Below, one piece after another: positions 16,402 through 25,495 of a stretch of 64,000 bases of DNA. Position 1 is the first letter of the stretch. Each line of letters opens with the position of its first letter. A program made the position numbers and the translations under genes. Source of the DNA: Nocardia abscessus NBRC 100374 (GTDB taxonomy: Bacteria; Actinomycetota; Actinomycetes; Mycobacteriales; Mycobacteriaceae); contig NZ_BAFP01000139.1 of assembly GCF_000308455.1 (NCBI RefSeq), positions 62,001 through 126,000 on the forward strand. The letters run 5' to 3'. The notes under the pieces are model-generated. The model did no database searches. It was given only the letters and a program-made list of their open reading frames with translations, and was not told where the DNA came from.

Positions 16402-16977
16402 TCATCCCGCGGTGACCGCCCGGATCAGGAATTCGAGCCTGTCCACGGTCTGATCGAGCGGGCGGGTGCTGCGTTCGGCGCGGCACATCGCCACCGTGCC
16501 CTCCACCGCGGCCACGATCAGGGTGGCGGTCTGCTCGGCATCGATGTCGCCGGCGCCGTGCTCGCGCAGCGACCGCGCCAGCAGCCCGGTCCAGTTCTCG
16601 AACGCGGCCGCGGCGGCCCGCTGGGGCCGGTCGTCGTCACCCGGGTCTTCGACCGCCACGGCGAGCACCGGGCAACCCGCCTGGAAATCGCTGTCCAGCA
16701 CGACCTTTCGCCACATGTCCGCGAACGACCGCAGCCCGGCGACCGGCCCGGCCGACAGGCCCTTGGCGAGTTTGCGGGCGGCCAGCGCGTCGGCGAACCG
16801 CACGGCTTCGGCGGCCAGCTGCGCTTTGCCGCCCGGAAAGTAGTGGTAGGTGGAGCCCAGCGGCGCCTGGGCGTGCTTGGCCAACTCCCGCACACTGGTC
16901 GCGTTCAGGCCGCGGCGGCGGATCATGTCGGCCGCGCCTGCCACCATCCGCTCGCGCGCCTGCGGCGTCTCTGCCAT
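16402..16977 (-). CDS. TetR family regulator (LmrA/YxaF type)
   Basis: A 191-residue repressor with an N-terminal HTH (ERMVAGAADMIRRRG, SVRELAKHAQAPLGSTYHYF) and the PGGKAQLAAEA helix plus a C-terminal domain with a GCPVLAVAVE segment typical of the LmrA/YxaF group. It is divergent from the tautomerase gene, with two inverted repeats between them (16997-17010 and 17029-17044), so it most likely represses itself and the tautomerase/reductase genes. Start ATG 16977, preceded by GGGGAGGAG. Confidence 0.9.
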   Translation of the reverse strand: MAETPQARERMVAGAADMIRRRGLNATSVRELAKHAQAPLGSTYHYFPGGKAQLAAEAVRFADALAARKLAKGLSAGPVAGLRSFADMWRKVVLDSDFQAGCPVLAVAVEDPGDDDRPQRAAAAAFENWTGLLARSLREHGAGDIDAEQTATLIVAAVEGTVAMCRAERSTRPLDQTVDRLEFLIRAVTAG

Positions 16978-16996
16978 CGCTTCTCCTCCCCTGTCC

Positions 16997-17044
16997 ATGA
17001 CGACTGTCATAGCGTACCGTGCAGGTGTTATAACGGTCGTTATA
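16997..17044. promoter_or_regulatory. Two inverted repeats in the TetR/tautomerase divergent region
   Basis: ATGAC-n4-GTCAT (16997-17010) and TATAACG-n2-CGTTATA (17029-17044) lie between the divergent starts at 16977 and 17077. The second is AT-rich against a GC-rich background and covers the likely promoter. They are good candidate operators for the adjacent TetR protein. Confidence 0.6.
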
Positions 17045-17076
17045 GACGACGGCTTCCGTTCCGAATGGAGTTCGAC

Positions 17077-17508
17077 ATGCCGATGATCCAGCTGACCCTG
17101 CCCGCCGGAGTCCTGCCCGCCGGTACCCGCGCCGCACTGCGCGAGACACTCGCGGCCACCTTGCTGAGGTGGGAGGGAGCGCCCGACACGGCCTTCTTCC
17201 GCGCGCTGGCGTGGACCCGCATCGATGAGGTCCCGGCGGACGCTTTCGGCAGCGCCGAGGACGAGTTGCCGCGATTCCGGGTCGACGTCACCGTACCCGC
17301 GGGCGCGCTGTCCGATCGCCGCAAAGCGGGGCTGATCCAGGAGGTGACCGCGGACGTCTCGGCCGCGGCGGGACTGGGCGACACCGAAGGCTTGCGCGTG
17401 TGGGTGCTCGTCCACGAACAGCCCGAAGGCACCTGGGGCGCGGCCGGGAACGTGGTTCGCTTCGCGGAGCTTGCCGCCTTGGCGAAGGGACAACGCGCTG
17501 ATGCGTGA
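17077..17508 (+). CDS. Tautomerase superfamily protein
   Basis: A 143-residue protein built from two beta-beta-alpha halves, as in fused tautomerase-superfamily members (cis-CaaD, MSAD and related). The ATG at 17077 is chosen over 17065 because it places a proline directly after the initiator Met (MPMIQLTLPAG), giving the N-terminal catalytic Pro1 required by the family, and GGAG lies eight bases before it. The reaction is unknown: tautomerisation, dehalogenation or hydration are possible. Control by the divergent TetR is likely. A RibD-C reductase gene follows on the same strand after about 90 bp. Confidence 0.8.
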   Translation: MPMIQLTLPAGVLPAGTRAALRETLAATLLRWEGAPDTAFFRALAWTRIDEVPADAFGSAEDELPRFRVDVTVPAGALSDRRKAGLIQEVTADVSAAAGLGDTEGLRVWVLVHEQPEGTWGAAGNVVRFAELAALAKGQRADA

Positions 17509-17595
17509 GCTGTAGTTCCTCCGCGCCTGGGCACCGTGAGGTGGATCGTGGAGGCACTCCGATGAGTTTCGAGGGAGTAGGAGGTCTACCCGGTT

Positions 17596-18147
17596 ATGAG
17601 GAAACTGATCTACGGGTTCAGCGTGTCCCTGGACGGCTACATCAACGACCGCGACGGCAGGATCGACTGGACCGACCCGGACGAGGAGCTGCACCAATTC
17701 CACAACGACCGCTACCGCGAGATCGAGATCTCGCTGCACGGCCGTCGCCTGTACGAGCTGATGGCCGAGTACTGGCCGCACGTGCCCGAGGACGCGCCGC
17801 GCATCGAGCGTGAGTTCAGCAGGCTCTGGACCGAGAAGCCGAAGGTCGTCTTCTCCCGCACGCTCACCGAAGTCCACTGGAACAGCACGCTGATCAGTGA
17901 GAACGCGGTCGAGGAGGTCCGCAGGCTCAAGGCCGCAGGCGATGGCGTCATGGAGGTCGGCGGCGCGAGCCTCGCGGCCTCGCTGCTGCCACACGGGCTC
18001 ATCGACGAGTACCAGCTGTTCCTCTTGCCCGTGGCGCTCGGCGGCGGCACACCGCTGTTCCCGCCGCTGGACAAGCGCATCGGGCTCCGACTGGCCGAGA
18101 CGAGGCACTTCAATACCGCGGTGATGCTGCGCTATCTCGCCGACTGA
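17596..18147 (+). CDS. Dihydrofolate reductase family protein (RibD C-terminal type)
   Basis: A 183-residue NADPH-dependent reductase-fold protein, starting MRKLIYGFSVSLDGYINDRDG. It shows the segments expected of RibD_C/DHFR-like proteins: a GRRLYELMAEYW helix, KVVFSRTL, the dinucleotide-binding GDGVMEVGGASLAASLL, and a LPVALGGGTPLF C-terminal strand. Substrate unknown; the family is common beside TetR regulators and often annotated only by fold. The start at 17596 follows GGAGGT. Confidence 0.88.
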   Translation: MRKLIYGFSVSLDGYINDRDGRIDWTDPDEELHQFHNDRYREIEISLHGRRLYELMAEYWPHVPEDAPRIEREFSRLWTEKPKVVFSRTLTEVHWNSTLISENAVEEVRRLKAAGDGVMEVGGASLAASLLPHGLIDEYQLFLLPVALGGGTPLFPPLDKRIGLRLAETRHFNTAVMLRYLAD

Positions 18148-18295
18148 GATCCGTTCAACCGCAACAGCCCCGCTACGCCACCGTGTTGCTCATTTTGAGC
18201 AGGACCAGTTGGAGCATCCCTCGGACCATGGCGCTTGGGTTCGCATCGGCTCCCGCATGTCCGCACGGGCACATGGCGAGACAGCATTCGGAACG

Positions 18296-18487
18296 TCAAG
18301 GGGTGGGTGGGGCTGAGCCGAGGTCGACCATGCGATGGAGGATGGCGGGGGCCAGGGCCAATTCGAATTCCGTACCGCTGCTTTCGAAGACGAAGGCGAG
18401 GTAGTCGTTATGCGGTAGCGGGGCCCGGCGGACCGAGCAGTGCTCCCCCACGATCAACCAGCCGCCGATGGTCAACTGATCGGACAT
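18296..18487 (-). CDS. Small hypothetical protein beside a GntR regulator
   Basis: A 63-residue open frame starting MSDQLTIGGWLIVGEHCSV and running to DLGSAPPTP. GGGGAG lies six bases before the ATG at 18487, and the composition (mixed beta-like, few Arg/Pro) is unlike a shadow frame. I do not recognise a family. It lies just downstream (63 bp) of the GntR/HutC regulator on the same strand and may be co-transcribed. The upstream extension to 18520 adds a Lys/Trp-containing stretch without a ribosome site and is not preferred. Confidence 0.6.
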   Translation of the reverse strand: MSDQLTIGGWLIVGEHCSVRRAPLPHNDYLAFVFESSGTEFELALAPAILHRMVDLGSAPPTP

Positions 18488-18550
18488 CGCCACTCCCCAC
18501 CCCTTCGACACTTCCGACAAGTGGACTATGCCAGTTGCGGCCGAGCGGTG

Positions 18551-19297
18551 TCAACGGCGGAAATCGGCCGCTGAGCTGGTGAAATACTCCTGCTGGATGA
18601 TTCCGTGGCCGGGTGGGTGGATGATTTCGCGGTACTCGAGCGCGACGTCGCGGGCATCCAACCCGATGCGGTGCACGACCAGCACCGCCGACGGACCCGA
18701 GAGCTCGAGATGGCGACGCTCGTCGTCGGTGGCCAGCCGAGCGCCGACGCTCTCGCGCACGACCGCGGTGACGCGTCCGATCGCGGCTTCCACGTATCTC
18801 GAGACGCCACCGGGTACTGGCTCCGAGCGGAGCAAGGGAGCGGCGGCATCAGCGAACGCGCCGGGGAACCAGCAGGTGATGAGCCTTGCCGACCGGGAAC
18901 CCGCCGCGCACAGCGCCTTTCGCACGATCACCGTGCTCGCCTTGGGCAGGCCGAGCGCGTCGGTCACCTCCTGCGGTCCTTCGAGCACCTCCGCTCGCAG
19001 CACGGTCACCGATTCACCTGCGGCAGAGGGCGCTCCGTATCGCGGGGCGTGCTCCCGTATCAGCGCCGAGCGTTCGGCCACATAGGTGCCCGATCCACGA
19101 CGCGATCGCACGATTCCCTCCTGGCGCAATGCGTTCAGCGCCTTGGCCGCCGTAGGGCGGGCCACCTTCCAGCGTGCGGCGAGTTCGCGCTCGGACGGCA
19201 CCTCGGCGCCGGGTGCCAGCTCGCCACGCTCGATCAGCTCGCGCAGATGTCCCGAGATCTGCAGGTATTTCGGCACTGCGCCACGGATTTCGGCCAC
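18551..19297 (-). CDS. GntR family regulator (HutC type, UTRA domain)
   Basis: A 248-residue repressor. Residues about 8-75 form the GntR winged HTH (YLQISGHLRELIERGEL, VPSERELAARWKVARPTAAKAL, RRGSGTYVA). Residues about 85-245 match a UTRA effector domain. Ligand unknown. The GTG at 19297 is preceded by AGGGGAAGGGGA. It is divergent from the ESX-like cassette starting at 19480; an inverted repeat TACCG-n2-CGGTA at 19411-19422 lies between them, so the regulator may control those secretion-associated genes. Confidence 0.92.
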   Translation of the reverse strand: MAEIRGAVPKYLQISGHLRELIERGELAPGAEVPSERELAARWKVARPTAAKALNALRQEGIVRSRRGSGTYVAERSALIREHAPRYGAPSAAGESVTVLRAEVLEGPQEVTDALGLPKASTVIVRKALCAAGSRSARLITCWFPGAFADAAAPLLRSEPVPGGVSRYVEAAIGRVTAVVRESVGARLATDDERRHLELSGPSAVLVVHRIGLDARDVALEYREIIHPPGHGIIQQEYFTSSAADFRR

Positions 19298-19410
19298 CGG
19301 TCCCCTTCCCCTGCGGACACCGCCCCTCGGACCGCTGGCCAGTGTAACAACGGCGGATCGGGTCACCGGGGATGCCACACAAGCCTGCGCCGACGCGGTC
19401 CGCCGTCTTG

Positions 19411-19422
19411 TACCGAGCGGTA
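19411..19422. promoter_or_regulatory. TACCG-n2-CGGTA candidate GntR operator
   Basis: A short perfect inverted repeat lies in the region between the GntR gene and the ESX cassette; a further GCGGTACG follows at about 19443-19450. Size and position fit a GntR-family operator. Confidence 0.45.
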
Positions 19423-19479
19423 AAGTGCGAGTCCAGTACAGCGCGGTACGAACAGGACCGAGCGGAAGGGGGCTTCCAC

Positions 19480-19872
19480 GTGGCGGTACCGGATACCGGA
19501 CAGGGGACGGCACGAGAGCTGTACGCGGCGGCCGTCGGAGCGGGCGGGGGCGAACCGTTCGAGCTGGACACCGCGGTCGCGGAGAACCTCGCCGCCGCCT
19601 GCGACAAACTGGTCGACGATCTGCGTCGCGCGATGACCGGCGAACATCTCGTCACCGACGTGACCGGCTTTCCCGACCTACCCACCGGCCACGGGCTCAC
19701 CCGCGGATTCGCCGACAAAGGGCGGCAATACCTGGACACCCTCACGGCGTTCCAGGAGACCGCGCTGCTGTTCAAGGCCGCGTATCTCGCCGCGGCCAAC
19801 CGGCTGGCCGACGCCGAGGCGGCCAATCAGGCCGCGCTGCGGCTGATCACCGAGTACCTGGAGCCCCGGTGA
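19480..19872 (+). CDS. Small helical ESX-associated protein
   Basis: A 130-residue Ala-rich, mostly helical protein with no signal peptide and no recognised catalytic motif. It is the first gene of a trio with a PPE-like protein and an EspG-type chaperone, which suggests an ESX (type VII) substrate or partner, although no WxG motif is visible in it. The GTG at 19480 has GAAGGGGG seven bases upstream. The open frame continues upstream to 19372, but that part covers the presumed regulatory region. Family not recognised with certainty; the assignment rests on context. Confidence 0.6.
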   Translation: MAVPDTGQGTARELYAAAVGAGGGEPFELDTAVAENLAAACDKLVDDLRRAMTGEHLVTDVTGFPDLPTGHGLTRGFADKGRQYLDTLTAFQETALLFKAAYLAAANRLADAEAANQAALRLITEYLEPR

Positions 19873-19911
19873 GCACATGCCGGCGCGCCGGGACCGACTG
19901 AGGGGGCGAGG

Positions 19912-20577
19912 ATGGCAGACTCCGCGGCACGCGCAGCCGCCGATGGCATCCGGCAGGAGCTGGCCGGATTCACCGACGGGGCGACCGATCCCGCTTACGC
20001 ACCGGACCGGGAGCTGTTCGGGGCTTATACCCATCAGCAGATCTGGGACCTGGTGCACGAGACCCTCGATCCGGCGGCACTCGGCCGGATCGCCGAGGCA
20101 TGGCAGGCCAACGCCACCGCGGTGGCCGAAGCGTTCCAAGCCTTCTCCGATGCCACCAACCGGGAATTCGCCCGCTGGTCCGGCCGGGCAGCCGACGCCG
20201 CCGTGGGCGCGACCAGGCAGTTCGTCCGCGCGGGCGGGGACGCGCAGGACGTGTGCCGGGCGGTCGCGCGGCTGATGGAGTTGAATAGCGATGCCGCGCA
20301 AACGGTCCGGGGCGCTATCGCGCCGCCGCAGCGGTATCGGCCGCTCGCTGACCCGGCCGCCGAAGCGGTTTACGGTGGAAAACGTAGGATGGAACACGAC
20401 AGTGCGGCGGCAGACATCGAGGCGGATGTCCGGGACACGATGACTTACGTCTACACCCCGACGATGCCCGCCACCGGCGACCACGTTCCCCAGTTCCCTC
20501 GGCCGCACGAAGGTTCGGCGGCCGACAATGCCACACCGGCCGACCCGGACGCCGTCCGCGGAGGCGGCGCGCGGTGA
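19912..20577 (+). CDS. PPE/WXG100-like ESX substrate
   Basis: A 221-residue protein. Residues about 35-135 are a helix-turn-helix with the ALGRIAEAWQANATAVAEAF helix, a WSG turn (WxG motif) and a second long helix; this resembles the PPE/WXG100-like proteins common in Nocardia. The C-terminal tail is disordered and rich in Ala/Asp/Pro. It is probably exported by an ESX system encoded elsewhere, as no EccC, EccD or MycP is in the window. The gene overlaps the EspG gene by four bases (GTGA), fitting a substrate-chaperone pair. Confidence 0.72.
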   Translation: MADSAARAAADGIRQELAGFTDGATDPAYAPDRELFGAYTHQQIWDLVHETLDPAALGRIAEAWQANATAVAEAFQAFSDATNREFARWSGRAADAAVGATRQFVRAGGDAQDVCRAVARLMELNSDAAQTVRGAIAPPQRYRPLADPAAEAVYGGKRRMEHDSAAADIEADVRDTMTYVYTPTMPATGDHVPQFPRPHEGSAADNATPADPDAVRGGGAR

Positions 20578-21299
20578 AATGGGTGCTCAGCCCGGACGAG
20601 TTCACGCATGTCTGGACGAACGAAACGAGCCTGGACCGCAGGCCCTACCCGGTCAATATGGTCCCCTCGGCCACGGTGCGCACCGAATCGGAGTACCACG
20701 CCCTCGGTCTGCCGCAGCGCTTCGCCCGGCAGGCTGATCCGGACCTGGCCGCCGCGCTGATGCTGTGCGCGCGCAACGACGCCACCACCATCACCGTCTC
20801 CGGCGAACGCACCGCGCTCCCGCGCAACGGCAGCGACGCGGAAACCGAACGAATTCTGGCTTTCGCCGCGGTGGTGCACAATCACGCGGGCATCCTGGTG
20901 GCCACCCCCGACCGGGTGACCGTGCAGATGTGCCACGCCCGCGCCGTGGGCGAACGCCTGGTGCACATCATCGGGTCCGCGCGGCCGGGCAAGCTCGCCC
21001 CGATGCGCGAGCCGCAGGATGCCGTGCTGAGTCCGGACCGCACCGAGCCGTTCGTCACCAATGGTCACCGCGGCGCGGCGAAATTCCGTCAAACCCTGCG
21101 CAAGCCGGTGGACGGACGCGGCTTCATCACCGTCACGGTGGAGCCGGAGAATCCGATGTCCCCGCCCACCCGCCACCGCACTTGGCTGGACTTCACCGGC
21201 GACGGGCGCTACCTGCTCACCACCGCGCACGATCTCACCCTCGCCCCCGTGTCGGACGAGGAGTTCGCCGCCCACCTACTACGCCTCGCACAAGTCTGA
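20574..21299 (+). CDS. EspG family ESX secretion chaperone
   Basis: A 241-residue EspG-type protein. The N-terminal MKWVLSPDEFTHVWTNE and the ALMLCARNDATTITVSG...VVHNHAGILVA pattern are characteristic. In mycobacteria EspG binds the tip of PE-PPE dimers in the cytosol and delivers them to the ESX ATPase. The GTG at 20574 overlaps the stop of the PPE-like gene, so the two are translationally coupled. No PE gene is seen; the helical protein at 19480 may take that position. Activity should be cytosolic. Confidence 0.85.
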   Translation: MKWVLSPDEFTHVWTNETSLDRRPYPVNMVPSATVRTESEYHALGLPQRFARQADPDLAAALMLCARNDATTITVSGERTALPRNGSDAETERILAFAAVVHNHAGILVATPDRVTVQMCHARAVGERLVHIIGSARPGKLAPMREPQDAVLSPDRTEPFVTNGHRGAAKFRQTLRKPVDGRGFITVTVEPENPMSPPTRHRTWLDFTGDGRYLLTTAHDLTLAPVSDEEFAAHLLRLAQV

Positions 21300-21332
21300 C
21301 CACCGGGAAGTTCGCGGGGTTAGGTTTACGGC

Positions 21333-22181
21333 ATGCCGAAGCACTGGACGGTCCCGCCTACCGAGGCACTGAGAGCCGACGGCCTGCGGGTCGCCGAGCT
21401 GGACACCTCCGCGATGCCGGGATTCACCGGCGCCAAGAAGGCCGGGGCCGCGCTGCTCGCCGAACGCAGCCTGGTGCTGTCGGATCTCCAGGAGAAGCTG
21501 TACGCCAACGGCCGCTCCGGCGGTGATCGGCGCAGCGTCCTGCTGGTGCTGCAGGGCATGGACACGGCGGGCAAGGGCGGCATCGTCCGGCACGTCATCG
21601 GCTCGGTCGACCCGCAAGGCGTCGACCATGCCGCGTTCGGCGTGCCGACACCGGAGGAACGACGCCATCACTTCCTGTGGCGCATCCGCAAGGCACTGCC
21701 GCGCGCCGGTCAGCTCGGTGTCTTCGATCGCTCGCACTACGAGGACGTACTGGTGGTGCGGGTGCACAACCTCGTGGCGCCGACGGTGTGGGAACCGCGC
21801 TACGAGGAGATCAACGCGTTCGAGCGCGAATTGGTGGACGAGGGCACCACGCTGGTGAAGGTGGCCATGTTCGTCTCGCTCGACGAACAGAAGAGGCGCC
21901 TTGCCGAGCGACTGGAACGACCGGACAAATTCTGGAAGTTCAACCCGTCCGACATCGACGAGCGCGCGTTCTGGCCCGCCTACCAGGAGGCGTACCAGGC
22001 GATGCTGGACCGCACGTCCACCGAGTACGCCCCCTGGCACGTCGTGCCCGCCGACCGCAAGTGGTTCGCCCGCCTCGCGGTCACCGAATTGCTGATCACG
22101 GCGCTGGAGCGGCTCGAACTCGACTGGCCCCCGCCGCGGTTCGACGTCGAGCAGCAGAAGCGGCGGTTGGCACGAGCCTAG
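21333..22181 (+). CDS. ppk2: Polyphosphate kinase 2 family protein
   Basis: A 282-residue PPK2 enzyme that uses polyphosphate to phosphorylate nucleotides (or the reverse). It has the Walker A-like LLVLQGMDTAGKGGIVRH (about residues 68-85), the FDRSHYEDVLVVRV Walker B-like segment and the lid region RLERPDKFWKFNPSDIDER. The length and single domain fit class I or III PPK2; nucleotide preference cannot be told from sequence alone. It lies 33 bp after the EspG gene, but functional linkage is doubtful. Confidence 0.93.
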   Translation: MPKHWTVPPTEALRADGLRVAELDTSAMPGFTGAKKAGAALLAERSLVLSDLQEKLYANGRSGGDRRSVLLVLQGMDTAGKGGIVRHVIGSVDPQGVDHAAFGVPTPEERRHHFLWRIRKALPRAGQLGVFDRSHYEDVLVVRVHNLVAPTVWEPRYEEINAFERELVDEGTTLVKVAMFVSLDEQKRRLAERLERPDKFWKFNPSDIDERAFWPAYQEAYQAMLDRTSTEYAPWHVVPADRKWFARLAVTELLITALERLELDWPPPRFDVEQQKRRLARA

Positions 22182-22299
22182 GTCGGCGCGGGTCGGCGCG
22201 TTCCCGGTGACGGGGCCGCCGAGCGCCGCGCCGGTACCGAACCGCGGTGCACTGGAACGGGTGAATCCGGCGCGATGGCCGCGGCCGAGCGCCGCAGGC

Positions 22300-23163
22300 T
22301 CACGGGATCAAAGGCCGGACCTGCTCGGCGACGAACCGGAGATAGGCGGCGGGATCCGGATCGTCGGCGGTGGTCTGTAGTACGACGGTGTCGGCGCCCG
22401 CTTCGGCCAGCATGGTGGCGGCCGCCGCGATCGCGTGCGCGTCACCCGCCACGCCCGCACCCGGCGCATGCGCGGAGGTGCGTTCGGCGGCCAGGCGGGC
22501 TTCGGCATCCGGGCCGGTGACCGCGAGCAGGTTCGCCACCACGTGGTGGCGGTCGGTGCGCCCGGCCGCGGCGCGCCCCTCGTCGATCAGGGTGCGTGCG
22601 GCCCGGACGCCGTTGGCATCGGTGATCGAGTCGAGCAGCGTGCCGTCGGCGTGCTCGCCGGACAGCCGGATCGAGCGCGGACCGCGCGCGCCCGCGTAGA
22701 CCTTCGGCGGTGTCGTGGGCGGCCAGTCCAGCGCGACGGCGTCGAGATGCACGTAGCGGCCCGCCACGGTGACCTGCTCACCGGCCAGCAGAGCGCGCAA
22801 CGCGGCAAGGTGCTCGCTCAGCAAGGTCACCGGCGACTCGACGCGTGCGCCGACCTGTGCCATCCAGCTCTGCACGCCGTGCCCGACGCCGAGAATCAGC
22901 CGGTCGGGAAACAGACGATGCAGCGTCGCCGCCTCCATGGCGGTGAGCGCGACATTGCGCAGCGGCACGGGTAGCAGCCCGATACCGACGCGTACCCGGT
23001 CGGTCCAGGCGAGCGCGGCCGCCGCGCAGGCGATCCCGCTCTCCAGAAAGCAGTCCTCCCACAGCCACAGCTCCTCCAGTCCCGTCGCTTCGGCCATGTC
23101 GGCCGCCGCACGCAGCAGTTCGGGCGGATTCTGCGGACGGAACACGGCACCGAGAACAGTCAT
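22300..23163 (-). CDS. LLM class F420/flavin-dependent oxidoreductase
   Basis: A 287-residue luciferase-like (TIM-barrel) monooxygenase/reductase. It starts MTVLGAVFRPQNPPELL and has the LEELWLWEDCFLESGIACAAAAL, RVGIGLLPVPLRN and LILGVGHGVQSWM segments of actinobacterial F420-dependent LLM enzymes. Substrate unknown. It precedes nothing obvious on its strand except the esterase gene that lies upstream; about 150 bp separate them. Confidence 0.9.
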   Translation of the reverse strand: MTVLGAVFRPQNPPELLRAAADMAEATGLEELWLWEDCFLESGIACAAAALAWTDRVRVGIGLLPVPLRNVALTAMEAATLHRLFPDRLILGVGHGVQSWMAQVGARVESPVTLLSEHLAALRALLAGEQVTVAGRYVHLDAVALDWPPTTPPKVYAGARGPRSIRLSGEHADGTLLDSITDANGVRAARTLIDEGRAAAGRTDRHHVVANLLAVTGPDAEARLAAERTSAHAPGAGVAGDAHAIAAAATMLAEAGADTVVLQTTADDPDPAAYLRFVAEQVRPLIP

Positions 23164-23316
23164 CCCACTTTCCTACCCGCTGCGCTCGGCGGATGCGGAT
23201 CTATCGCGCGAGGACGTCCGGTGCCACCCCGGTAGTCGGCCGGTTCCGCACAGTTCGCCCGCCTCCTACGAGACGGCCCGCGCCGACGAACCGGGCCGAC
23301 GGAGCCGTGAGCGCGC

Positions 23317-24648
<1,332 letters not shown>

Positions 24649-24662
24649 GCCACTCCACCTCC

Positions 24663-24684
24663 TATCGCAAGTCGACTTGCGATA
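24663..24684. promoter_or_regulatory. Perfect 22-bp palindrome, TetR operator O1
   Basis: Both arms read TATCGCAAGTC (24663-24673) and its exact complement (24674-24684). It lies between the esterase start and the TetR gene. The half-site GACTTGCGATA recurs at 24722-24732 in the TetR promoter. This is one of the clearest operators in the window. Confidence 0.85.
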
Positions 24685-24704
24685 GTGCCACGCTAGAGGC
24701 CATG

Positions 24705-24741
24705 CCGACACAACGCAAGAGGACTTGCGATAATCGCCCGA
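24705..24741 (+). promoter_or_regulatory. TetR promoter with operator O2, leaderless start
   Basis: CCGACA (24705-24710) and GATAAT (24729-24734) are separated by 18 bp, and the ATG at 24741 lies six bases after the -10, as in leaderless transcripts. CGCAAG-n4-CTTGCG (24714-24729) fills the spacer and shares the GACTTGCGATA half-site with O1, so the repressor would block its own promoter. Confidence 0.7.
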
Positions 24742-25316
24742 TGGGTGACTCCCCCGCACAGATCCGCGGCGCACGTCTGCGCAAAGCCGTACTCGACGCG
24801 ACCCTGGCCCGCATCGAGTCGGCGGGCATCGCCACCGTGCGGGTCGCCGATGTCGCCGCGGACGCCGGTGTGCACGAGACCTCGATCTATCGGCGGTGGA
24901 AGACACTGCCCCGATTGCTGCTGGACGCATTGCTGTCCCGGGTGGCCGAGGAGATCCCGCTACCGGACACCGGGTCGTTGCGCGGCGATCTGGAGCGCTT
25001 CATGACCGATCTCATCCGTTTCGCCGGGACCCCGTCCGGCCGGGCCCTGATCCGCGGCACCGTGATCGCCGAGTCCGACCCCGAGGTCGAGGCGATCCGG
25101 CGCGAATTCTGGGTGCGGCGGCTGTCGTCGTCGGAAGAGATCGTCCGGCGCGCCATCGCCCGCGGCGACGTGGCGGCGACGGTGGATCCCCGGCTGACCA
25201 TGCTGACGCTGGGCGGCTTGGTCCACCTGCACGTCACGCAACTGGGCGCGGAGCTGCCGCCCGGCCTGGCCCGCGACGCCGTCGATCTGGTCCTCACCGG
25301 CATCACGGCGCGCTGA
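24741..25316 (+). CDS. TetR family regulator controlling the esterase
   Basis: A 191-residue TetR repressor: HTH LRKAVLDATLARIESAG and VADVAADAGVHETSIYRRW, then a helical ligand domain. The upstream ATG at 24702 would put operator O2 inside the coding region and has no better ribosome site, so the ATG at 24741 (MGDSPAQIRG) is preferred. It is divergent from the carboxylesterase with two matching operators between, making the esterase its most likely target. Confidence 0.9.
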   Translation: MGDSPAQIRGARLRKAVLDATLARIESAGIATVRVADVAADAGVHETSIYRRWKTLPRLLLDALLSRVAEEIPLPDTGSLRGDLERFMTDLIRFAGTPSGRALIRGTVIAESDPEVEAIRREFWVRRLSSSEEIVRRAIARGDVAATVDPRLTMLTLGGLVHLHVTQLGAELPPGLARDAVDLVLTGITAR

Positions 25317-25495
25317 ACGCGCCGCCGTCGCCTGCGACCCGGCCGAAAACAGCGGCGGCCGCCGGATGTTTCGGAATCTCTCAGGTAGGCCGACCATGAT
25401 GACCGGTGTGGCCCGATCACGCGGGGACGTGGTCGGCGGATCTACGATCGTGGCGGCAGGAATGTCCGGCGAGCGAAAGGCGTGGTGAACGCACG

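Noticed and set aside
22182..22299. Short GGTCGGCGCG tandem repeat after PPK2
   Set aside because: Only two short copies in GC-rich sequence; expected by chance.
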